Origin: Borrelia sp. A-FGy1
GTDB lineage: Bacteria; Spirochaetota; Spirochaetia; Borreliales; Borreliaceae
Assembly (NCBI RefSeq): GCF_014084025.1
Contig: NZ_CP043682.1
Location: forward strand, 854,484-918,483
Direction of reading: 5' to 3'
DNA length: 64,000 nt
The position numbers were made by a program, and so were the translations under genes. Below the pieces are notes generated by a model. It was not told the origin of the DNA, did not search any database, and worked only from the letters and a program-made list of their open reading frames with translations. This document shows positions 19,604 to 26,435 of the stretch, in pieces; the stretch's first letter is position 1, and every line of letters starts with the position of its first letter.

Positions 19604-20999
19604 TTTTTCTAATTTAAATAGATTTTTTTTTGTAGGGATTAAAGGTTCTGGTCTTTGTTCTCTTGCTTGTTTTTTGAAATTTAAAGGATATTTGGTAGAA
19701 GGAGTTGATGTTCCTTTTGAATTTTATACTGATAATCTTCTTGATAGAAATCATATAACTTATTATGAGAATATTTATGATTTTTCATTAAAGGAACATG
19801 ATAAGTCATATGATATTTTGATATATTCACCGGCATATGATAAAGATAAACTGCTTGTTTTACAAGAGGCTTATGAGCTTAAAATTCCTGTGCTATCTTA
19901 TCCTGAATTTCTTGGTGGAATATCAAAAAAATATTATAGCATTGGGGTTGCAGGGTCTCATGGAAAGACAACTACAGCGACATTTTTAAGCATATTGTTT
20001 TATAAATTGGGTCTTGGTCCTAATTCGATACTTGGAGGAAGTGTCAAGGATTTTGGAGGTAAATCTAGTCTTGTTGGAAGTAGTAACATATTTATTGCAG
20101 AGACCTGTGAATATAGAAATCATTTTTTGCATTTTTATCCTGATATTATTGTTTTAACTAATATTGATTACGAACATGTTGATTTTTTTGCAAATTATAA
20201 AGCAGTTGAATCTGTTTTCTTAAAATATATTAATAATTTAAAGCATAATGGAATATTAATCATAAATTCTGATGAATCTAATTTGGTTAAACTTAAAGAT
20301 AGTATTATAAGAAAAGATATTAAAATTTTTAGTTTTAGTATTAATTCTTTGTCTGATTTTAAAGTTGAAAATCTTGAAGTAATAGATGATTTTCTAAGAT
20401 TTGATTTTTTAGGAATTTCTGATATTAGATTAAGAACTCCTTTGTTTCATAATGTTTATAATTTTGTATCTGCTCTTTTGGCTTTAAAATTAACTTTAGA
20501 AAAAGAAGGGAAGTTGATTACTAACTTTGACGATAAAATAAAGATAATAGCTAGAGAATATAAGGGAATAAAAAGAAGAATAGAATTTATTAGAGAAAAA
20601 GATGGAGTGATATATCTTGATGATTATGCGCATCATCCAAAGGAGATTGAAAATACACTTTTAGGAATTAAGAGTTTTTACAAAGGTAGGCGTGTTATTT
20701 TAGATTTTATGCCTCATACATATACGAGAACAAAAATTCTTTTTAGTGATTTTGTTAAAGCTTTAAGTAGTGTTGATATATTAATTTTACATAATATATC
20801 TCTCTCTGTTAGAGAAAATTTTGATCCCGATGAGCTTTCTAATAAGTTATTTTTGGCTCTTAAAGATTTAAATTCGAATGTTTATTTTTTTAAAGAAATA
20901 TTTGATTCTGTTGATTTTATAAAGAATTTATTAAAAAAGAATGATTTGTTTATTACAATGGGGGCTGGAAATAATTTTATTTTACATGATTTTTTATAA
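19593..20999 (+). CDS. murC: UDP-N-acetylmuramate-L-alanine ligase
   Basis: MurC adds the first amino acid of the peptidoglycan stem peptide using ATP. The 468-residue protein has the N-terminal GIKGSGLCSLACFLKFKG UDP-binding motif, the ATP-binding VAGSHGKTTTATFLS, the NIDYEHVDFF segment and YLDDYAHHPKEI. ATG 19593 was chosen over ATG 19536 because it yields the expected N-terminus (NRFFFVGIKGSG). It overlaps the previous stop by 11 bases and is preceded by a GGAAG at about 19578-19582. Confidence 0.94.
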   Translation: MNLDFSNLNRFFFVGIKGSGLCSLACFLKFKGYLVEGVDVPFEFYTDNLLDRNHITYYENIYDFSLKEHDKSYDILIYSPAYDKDKLLVLQEAYELKIPVLSYPEFLGGISKKYYSIGVAGSHGKTTTATFLSILFYKLGLGPNSILGGSVKDFGGKSSLVGSSNIFIAETCEYRNHFLHFYPDIIVLTNIDYEHVDFFANYKAVESVFLKYINNLKHNGILIINSDESNLVKLKDSIIRKDIKIFSFSINSLSDFKVENLEVIDDFLRFDFLGISDIRLRTPLFHNVYNFVSALLALKLTLEKEGKLITNFDDKIKIIAREYKGIKRRIEFIREKDGVIYLDDYAHHPKEIENTLLGIKSFYKGRRVILDFMPHTYTRTKILFSDFVKALSSVDILILHNISLSVRENFDPDELSNKLFLALKDLNSNVYFFKEIFDSVDFIKNLLKKNDLFITMGAGNNFILHDFL

Positions 21000-21010
21000 A
21001 GGTAGTTTTA

Positions 21011-21877
21011 ATGAAAAGCATGACTGGATTTTTTCATTTGGAAAAAATTATTGAAAATTATATGTTTAGTGTTAATTTAAAATCTTATAATGGTAAATTT
21101 TTAGAGTTTAAGTTTAGATTACCTGAAGTTTTATATGCGTATGAATATGAAATAAGGAATCTTATTGCAAGATATATTAGTAGAGGCAATGTTTTTTTGA
21201 CTGTGGGATATAAAGAAATAGTTCCAAGTATTGATTTTACTTTAAATCCTAACTATATTGAGGCTATGATTCGTCTTAGAGATAGTTTGCTTCATAGTAA
21301 TTTAAAGATTAAGGATGAAGTGAGCCTTGGTGATTTTTTATCTTTAAAAGGGGCTTTAATTTTTGATGAGGGCGTTGAAAATCAAGGAATGATTTATAGT
21401 TATTTTAAGATTGTATTGGAAGAAGTTTTGCTTCATTATGATAAGAGTAGAATTTTTGAAGGAGAACATACAAAAAAAGATATCATTTCAACTCTTGCTT
21501 TAATACAGGATGATTTAAACTTTTTAAAAAGATCTCAGAACAACATAAATGATAGACTTTTTTTAACTCTAAAGGAAAATTTATTAAAATTAATAGATGA
21601 TTTTAGTGATGTCAATATTGCAGAGGAAGCTGCTAAAATGTCAATTCGACTAGATATTAATGAGGAGATAGTTAGGCTATATTCACATATAGATAACTTT
21701 TATAAAAACCTTGAAAGTAAGATATGTGGAAAAGTTTTGGAATTTATTTCTCAGGAAATGCACAGAGAAATTACAACAATGAGTAATAAATCAATTGATC
21801 TTGATATTAGAAATTTAGTTTTGAATATGAAGCTAAATTTGGAAAAAATAAGAGAGCAGGTAAGGAATATTGAATGA
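21011..21877 (+). CDS. yicC: YicC family protein (putative endoribonuclease)
   Basis: The 288-residue protein has the YicC N-terminal pattern (MKSMTGF, SVNLKSYNGKFLEFKFRLPE) and the DUF1732 C-terminal region (AAKMSIRLDINEEIVRLYSHIDNF, GKVLEFISQEMHREITTMSNKS). Members of the family have been described as endoribonucleases, but the role in spirochaetes is unknown. AAGG lies 8 bases before ATG 21011. Its stop overlaps the next start as ATGA. Confidence 0.88.
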   Translation: MKSMTGFFHLEKIIENYMFSVNLKSYNGKFLEFKFRLPEVLYAYEYEIRNLIARYISRGNVFLTVGYKEIVPSIDFTLNPNYIEAMIRLRDSLLHSNLKIKDEVSLGDFLSLKGALIFDEGVENQGMIYSYFKIVLEEVLLHYDKSRIFEGEHTKKDIISTLALIQDDLNFLKRSQNNINDRLFLTLKENLLKLIDDFSDVNIAEEAAKMSIRLDINEEIVRLYSHIDNFYKNLESKICGKVLEFISQEMHREITTMSNKSIDLDIRNLVLNMKLNLEKIREQVRNIE

Positions 21878-22413
21878 GAATAGCTGTTTCTAGTAAGAGC
21901 GGTTGTGGAAATACAACTATTAGTAAAATGTTAGCAAAATATTATAGTTTAAAACTTATTAATTATACTTTTCATGATATAGCTAGAGAAAAACAAATAC
22001 CTTTTGATTTATTTTATAAAAATGAAATTATTGGTAGAAATGATTATTATTGGGATAAATATCTTGATAATAAGTTATTGGAATTTTCTAGAGAGGATGA
22101 TACAGTTCTCGCTTCTCGTCTTGCAATTTGGCTTTCAAAAAATGCAGATTTAAAAATATATCTTTATGCTAAACTAGAAGTTAGAGCAGAGAGAATTATC
22201 AGTAGAGAAGGTGGGATGTATTCTAGTATTCTAAACAATACTTTTAATAGGGATTCTAATGATTCAAAGAGATATTTGTCTGCTTATAATATAGATGTTG
22301 ACAACTATATGGATGTAGCTGATTTAATAATTGATACAACGGATAGGACAGCAAATAGAGTTTTTGAATTGATAAAAGATGAAATAGAGAAGAGGAATTT
22401 AATTATAAAATAA
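21874..22413 (+). CDS. Cytidylate kinase-like P-loop protein
   Basis: The 179-residue protein has an N-terminal phosphate-binding loop (SSKSGCGNTTISKMLAKYY) and the overall pattern of the cytidylate-kinase-like family (ADLKIYLYAKLEVRAERIISREGG, then ADLIIDTTDRTANRVFELI). The usual Walker Lys is replaced by Asn (GCGNTT). Some archaeal-type CMP kinases also vary here, so it may still be active. Nucleotide kinase activity is inferred. ATG 21874 overlaps the yicC stop. Confidence 0.72.
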   Translation: MRIAVSSKSGCGNTTISKMLAKYYSLKLINYTFHDIAREKQIPFDLFYKNEIIGRNDYYWDKYLDNKLLEFSREDDTVLASRLAIWLSKNADLKIYLYAKLEVRAERIISREGGMYSSILNNTFNRDSNDSKRYLSAYNIDVDNYMDVADLIIDTTDRTANRVFELIKDEIEKRNLIIK

Positions 22414-22440
22414 AATGAATAAAGTAAGGAGTTTTAGGTG

Positions 22441-22638
22441 ATGAAGATACCTTTGAAAAAAATACAAGATTTTAATGGTAATTATTACGAGCTTGTTACA
22501 GCGGTCATAAAGCGAACAGAGCAAATTATTGCTGAAATTTCTTTAGCAGACCATGCTATTTCTGATGAAAAAGTAGTGGGGCAAGCTTTTAATGATATTT
22601 TAGCCGGTAAATTTATATATTCAATTGAAGAGAGATAA
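22441..22638 (+). CDS. rpoZ: RNA polymerase omega subunit-like protein
   Basis: The 65-residue protein resembles omega in the [17 protein letters not shown] segment (helix 2 of omega) and in the [16 protein letters not shown] tail, where omega normally has a short helix ending in a '(A/G)EGK' turn. Omega stabilises the beta' subunit. AAGGAG at 22426-22431 is 9 bases before ATG 22441 and 6 before an in-frame GTG at 22438. Either start is possible; they differ by one residue. The 3' end overlaps miaA by 14 bases. Confidence 0.78.
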   Translation: MKIPLKKIQDFNGNYYELVTAVIKRTEQIIAEISLADHAISDEKVVGQAFNDILAGKFIYSIEER

Positions 22639-23527
22639 GATTGTTTTTATATTTGGACCTACGGCTGTAGGTAAAAGTGATATTTTATTTAATTTTCCTC
22701 AAAATATAGCTGAAGTGATTAATGTTGACTCTATTCAAGTTTATAAGGAGTTTGACATTGCTTCTTGTAAACCTAGCATGCAATTAAGAAGCCATATAAA
22801 ACATCATTTAGTAGATTTTTTAGAGCCGACTAAGGAGTATACTCTTGGGATCTTTTATAAAAATGCATTAAAAATAATAAATGATTTAAAGGATCAATTT
22901 AAACTTCCTATATTTGTAGGTGGATCTGCATTTTATTTTAAACATTTACAATATGGTTTACCTAGTATTCCAGCCATTTCTGATGAAGTAAGACTTTATG
23001 TAGATAATCTTTTAAAGATTAATGGGAAAGATTATTTGCTAAATAAACTTAAAAGTGTAGACCTTAAAAGGTATGAGAAAATAAGTAAAAATGATATTTA
23101 TAGGATTAAAAGATCTCTTGAGGTTTACTATCAAACAGGTATTCCAATTAGTCAATTTTTGGGAAAAGGAAAAGGGCTTGAAAATGTTTTGCTTATTGGA
23201 TTAAATAGATCTTTTGAGGAGATTAAGTCTAGGATAATAGATAGAGTTAAAAATATGATTAAGTGTGGGTTACTTGAGGAAATTAAAGGTTTATTGGAAA
23301 AGGGATATAATGAGACAACTCCTGCTTTTAAGGGTATAGGTTATCGTGAGTTTTTATTATGGAAAAGTAGACCTTATTACATATTAGATGATATAATAGA
23401 TTTGATAAATAGTAATTCATTTTTATATGTAAAAAGACAAATGACTTTTTTTAGTAAGATTCCTAATGTTTTATGGTTCCATCCTGAAGATGATTTAGAG
23501 AACATTTTGAATTTAATTTTTGATTAA
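22625..23527 (+). CDS. miaA: tRNA dimethylallyltransferase
   Basis: MiaA adds a dimethylallyl group to A37 of tRNAs reading codons that start with U. The 300-residue protein has the P-loop [15 protein letters not shown], the [19 protein letters not shown] substrate region, FVGGSAFYF and the GIGYREFL motif. The only reasonable start is TTG 22625, inside the end of rpoZ, without its own Shine-Dalgarno, so translation is probably coupled. It is followed by the basic microprotein gene at 23545. Confidence 0.93.
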   Translation: MKRDKIVFIFGPTAVGKSDILFNFPQNIAEVINVDSIQVYKEFDIASCKPSMQLRSHIKHHLVDFLEPTKEYTLGIFYKNALKIINDLKDQFKLPIFVGGSAFYFKHLQYGLPSIPAISDEVRLYVDNLLKINGKDYLLNKLKSVDLKRYEKISKNDIYRIKRSLEVYYQTGIPISQFLGKGKGLENVLLIGLNRSFEEIKSRIIDRVKNMIKCGLLEEIKGLLEKGYNETTPAFKGIGYREFLLWKSRPYYILDDIIDLINSNSFLYVKRQMTFFSKIPNVLWFHPEDDLENILNLIFD

Positions 23528-23544
23528 TAAGGAGATATGAGGAC

Positions 23545-23640
23545 GTGCCTTGTGGAAGAAAAAGAAAACTAAAGAAAATATCTACACATAAAAGAAAGAA
23601 GAAAAGAAGAAAGAATAGACACAAGAAGAAGAATAAATAA
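23545..23640 (+). CDS. 31-residue basic microprotein, bS22 / AURKAIP1-COX24-like
   Basis: A GTG-started frame of 31 codons encodes MPCGRKRKLKKISTHK followed by an Arg/Lys/His/Asn-rich tail ending HKKKNK. About two thirds of residues are basic. The pattern 'KRKxKKISTHKRKK...NRHKKK' resembles the short AURKAIP1/COX24-type family and the small ribosomal protein bS22 of mycobacteria. AAGGAG at 23529-23534 is 10 bases before the GTG. It starts 17 bases after miaA on the same strand. An overlapping 11-codon ATG frame at 23537 is too close to the Shine-Dalgarno. It is probably a ribosome-associated protein; the family link is by eye. Confidence 0.65.
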   Translation: MPCGRKRKLKKISTHKRKKKRRKNRHKKKNK

Positions 23641-23699
23641 ATTGAGGTTTTATTTAGTTTATTAGTAGTTTATCTAGTTAGCATTTGGATTAGATTATT

Positions 23700-24059
23700 T
23701 TATTCAATTATTATGCTATCTATTATGTTTATATCTTTGCTAAAGATGTATCCTCTTTTTCCTTTGTAATTTACTAGTATCCAATTGCCTTTAAGTCCAT
23801 ATTTTTCTGTTGATTGCATTATTTTTTCAATTTTTACTATTTCATCTTTCCTAATGATCGTTAAATAATCATAATTTATATTATTTTTTTTCATTTCGTT
23901 ATTTAACAGTGCATAATCTTTTATTACTATGCCTACTTTTTTTGAAAAGCCTAAAATACTGCTCTTAGGTAAATTAAAAATTTCTGTTAAGGAGATTTCT
24001 TGTCTTTTTATGCATGATAAAAATATTATGCATATTAAATAAAATAATTGTCTTTTCAT
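23700..24059 (-). CDS. Small lipoprotein with SH3-like domain
   Basis: The 119-residue protein has a short signal peptide with a lipobox-like IFLSC (Cys at residue 16). The C-terminal half (about residues 62-112, with YLTIIRKDEIVKIEKIMQ and GNWILVNYKGKRGYIFSKDI) fits a bacterial SH3 domain, which often binds peptidoglycan or other cell-wall material. It converges with the upstream miaA group and is transcribed away from the gene at 24133. The exact function is unknown. Confidence 0.75.
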   Translation of the reverse strand: MKRQLFYLICIIFLSCIKRQEISLTEIFNLPKSSILGFSKKVGIVIKDYALLNNEMKKNNINYDYLTIIRKDEIVKIEKIMQSTEKYGLKGNWILVNYKGKRGYIFSKDINIIDSIIIE

Positions 24060-24078
24060 AATTTCTTGTATAACTTAC

Positions 24079-24106
24079 TTGATACACATCATATATATAA
24101 TATAAT
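24079..24106 (+). promoter_or_regulatory. Sigma-70-type promoter for the gene at 24133
   Basis: TTGATA at 24079-24084 and TATAAT at 24101-24106 are separated by 16 bases. A second TATAAT overlaps at 24096-24101. AAGGAA lies just before the start codon of the downstream gene. It sits in the 73-base gap between divergent envelope genes. Confidence 0.6.
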
Positions 24107-24132
24107 ATTTTTATAAAGTTTAAGGAATATTA

Positions 24133-24684
24133 ATGAAAAAGTATGCATATTTATTGTTGTTTTTATGTATTAGTTTATGTATTAGTGATTTATTTTCGTA
24201 TCCATTGTATTTTGGTGGAGGATTTTCTTATCAATTTACTAATTATACTGGCAAAAAAAATATGGATAAATTTGCACAAAGTTCTAATAGGGTAGATAAT
24301 GGAATAAATTTGAATTTATTTTTTGATGCTAATTATGCTATTTTTGATATGTCTTATAAGGATGCTTTTATAACGGAACATAACGGTAAATATTTTGGAA
24401 TTGGGTTGTATGGGATTTATCCAATTCTTTTTAAAGAATATATTCGAGTATTATTTCCTCTTCTTGGGATTAAATATACAATTGATTTAAGCTTTGAGAA
24501 GCAAAATTTGTTTTTTTTGTCTTTAGGATTTGCTACAGACCTTTTTATTCCTGAAGTTAAGGGACTTTATATTAGGCCTTTGTTGATGCTTTCTATTTCT
24601 CCGACTTCTGCTTCTGGAAGTTTTTCTTATTTAACAACTGAAATTACATTTGGAATTAATATTGGTTGGAAGTTTCTTAATTAG
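24133..24684 (+). CDS. Putative outer-membrane beta-barrel protein
   Basis: The 183-residue protein has an N-terminal signal (hydrophobic residues 5-20, ending SYP) and alternating aromatic/glycine strands such as YFGGGFSYQFTNYTG, YFGIGLYGIYPIL and TTEITFGINIGWKFLN. The C-terminal strand is typical of small bacterial beta-barrels. I recognise no specific family. It has its own promoter, and its 3' end overlaps the convergent gene by 8 bases. Confidence 0.68.
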   Translation: MKKYAYLLLFLCISLCISDLFSYPLYFGGGFSYQFTNYTGKKNMDKFAQSSNRVDNGINLNLFFDANYAIFDMSYKDAFITEHNGKYFGIGLYGIYPILFKEYIRVLFPLLGIKYTIDLSFEKQNLFFLSLGFATDLFIPEVKGLYIRPLLMLSISPTSASGSFSYLTTEITFGINIGWKFLN

Positions 24685-25465
24685 GCAGTTTTATTCCTAG
24701 GTGGAATGGAATTATTCTTTCCTGCCCAAAGAGATTAGATGTAGCATTAAGTTTATGAGGTATATTATTTAATTTTACAACTAGGGTGCTTGACCCACCT
24801 CCGTCTAGGTTAATAGAATTAATAATTCCATACTTTAAGGATAATTCTATTGCATCGTTTAAAGAAATTCCTTTGCTTTTATTAATACCTCTTCCTTCGA
24901 TTGTTATGAGATATAAGTGTGTGTTTCCTTGGTCAGTTCCTATTATTGTTCTTGGATGTTTATTTTCTTTAAAGTTTTTAGTATACTTTCCGTTTTGAAT
25001 TAAGGGAAAGAAACCACTAAAACCATAGTCAGAAGTTTTTATTTCATTTATCTCGGGATTTAATATTATTTGGTTGTTTTTAATTATAATTGCTCCATAA
25101 CTTTTTCTTACATTGGATATTATTTTTTTCTCATATATATATAGCCCACGAGGATAGAACATGTTGTTTTTTATCTCATATGGGCTAGTATTGATAGCTA
25201 AGTCTACTTCATTTGAGATTAAAAATTGACTTGTTGTTTGTCCTTCAAAGTAATAATTGTTTATTTTTTTATCGAAAATAGGCTTTGAAATTATGAATTT
25301 CAGATTTTTATTTTTAATCTTTGCAATGATATAATTACTTTCTTTAAATGATCCTTGAATTATTTTATATTTAAATATATCTTCCTTTGAGCTGATAAAT
25401 CCTGATGCAGATAAAAATATAAGTAATATATTTGATAGTGTTAAATATAAAAATAGTTTATTCAT
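24677..25465 (-). CDS. Phosphodiester glycosidase (NAGPA/DUF2233) domain protein
   Basis: The 262-residue protein has an N-terminal signal or membrane anchor (about residues 4-22). The NAGPA pattern follows: YGAIIIKNNQIILNP, ENKHPRTIIGTDQGNTHLYLITIEGRG, SLNDAIELSLKYGIINSINLDGGGSSTLVV, ending GQERIIPFHLGI. Members of this family cleave phosphodiester-linked sugars; here a cell-surface or periplasmic glycan substrate is plausible. It overlaps the convergent gene by 8 bases and the upstream gene remnant by 8 bases. Confidence 0.82.
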   Translation of the reverse strand: MNKLFLYLTLSNILLIFLSASGFISSKEDIFKYKIIQGSFKESNYIIAKIKNKNLKFIISKPIFDKKINNYYFEGQTTSQFLISNEVDLAINTSPYEIKNNMFYPRGLYIYEKKIISNVRKSYGAIIIKNNQIILNPEINEIKTSDYGFSGFFPLIQNGKYTKNFKENKHPRTIIGTDQGNTHLYLITIEGRGINKSKGISLNDAIELSLKYGIINSINLDGGGSSTLVVKLNNIPHKLNATSNLFGQERIIPFHLGIKLPN

Positions 25466-25951
25466 CTCTTTTTATTTTACAAGAATAAATACTTTTAGGA
25501 TTTTTTAAAATTATATTTTTAATTTTAATAAACAATTCTTTATTTTTTGTTCTTTTAATGATATATAACTGGTAAATTATATTTATATTTATTTTTTTAT
25601 ATTTTTTTAAAATTTCATTAATTTCTTCTTGGATTATTTTATCTTTATTAATTCTAAGTTTTAACAGTAAAATTTCATTTTTTGTTTCTTTTATCTTTTT
25701 TAAGAAAAGATTAGCTTTTTCATATTTTTTTATTTTACTTAGATATGTGATCATGAGTAACTAATATAGTTCTAAGTTAAAATTTTTCATTTTATTTATT
25801 GTTTCAAATTCTTTTAGTAAATTATTATTGTTTAAATCATATGGCATGTATAGTTTATTTAGTTTTTCAAATTTTTCTTTGTTTATGCTGTAAGAAGTAA
25901 GAGATTATATAATAAAAAAGCTAAGAAAATGTTAGATAAAATTTTATTCAT
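25458..25951 (-). pseudogene. Decayed lipoprotein gene (frameshift in the lipobox plus in-frame stop)
   Basis: Reading down the minus strand from ATG 25951, the frame encodes a signal peptide MNKILSNIFLAFLLYNLLLLTA and then stops at 25883-25885. In another frame, starting in the same place, the sequence continues SINKEKFEKLNKLYMPYDLN and so on, as a lipoprotein would after a lost Cys codon. It then hits an in-frame TAG at 25761-25763. The remainder is still open as a 98-codon frame from ATG 25754 to 25458, rich in Lys, Ile and Asn and possibly helical. The simplest reading is one lipoprotein gene of about 160 codons with two lesions. The 98-codon part could still be translated. Confidence 0.68.
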
Positions 25952-26002
25952 TCTAATTATTATAGATAATGTACACTTTTTTATAGAAATAAGAAAGAGA
26001 AA

Positions 26003-26155
26003 TTAAAATATATCCTTTTTATTTTTTATTTTTAAAATTTTTTTATATAGGTTAAAGTTTTTAAATATACTTCCCAAGGTTTATTATGCTTGTGATCTTT
26101 TATTTTCAGTTGAAATGATTTACCATTAGTTTCAAAAATTTTATTAAATATTATT
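26003..26155 (-). pseudogene. Unidentified coding remnant
   Basis: A 50-codon open stretch without a usual start codon encodes a protein-like sequence with FETNGKSFQLKIKD and KPWEVYLKTLTYIKKIL, ending KNKKDIF. It lies between the decayed lipoprotein gene and the next remnant. Composition looks like real Borrelia protein rather than random AT-rich sequence. The family is unknown. Confidence 0.4.
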
Positions 26156-26161
26156 TATTTA

Positions 26162-26278
26162 CTAATTTAGGGGGTTTACATCTATTCTTAGAGTCTTGCG
26201 AGACAAAGCATTTTTAAGTCTAACAAAAGCTTTAATAATTGAATCAAAAATTTCTTGTTGGAGATATTGGAATGAGTA
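26162..26278 (-). pseudogene. Coding remnant resembling a PriA C-terminus
   Basis: A 38-codon open stretch with no start codon encodes YSFQYLQQEIFDSIIKAF, a short basic segment, then KTLRIDVNPLN and a stop. The final 'IDVNP' resembles the end of the primosomal helicase PriA (for example the VDP-containing end in E. coli). The rest of such a gene is absent here; sequence further upstream on this strand has stops in all frames. The full priA should lie elsewhere. The family link is a by-eye guess. Confidence 0.35.
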
Positions 26279-26435
26279 TTAGATGTTGGTTTTACTTCAG
26301 GTGTTTTTCGTGCATCATTTTATTGTTAAGTGTATATGAAATATTCAAATATAAGTTAAAATGTTTAAGTTCTTATATAACAAATATCTTTCATTAATTT
26401 TATTTTCTTTTTTAGGTTTTTATCTTTTTATGTTT

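Noticed and set aside
23537..23572. 11-codon ATG frame overlapping the basic microprotein
   Set aside because: The Shine-Dalgarno is only two bases away and the peptide has no family likeness. The GTG frame at 23545 is better.
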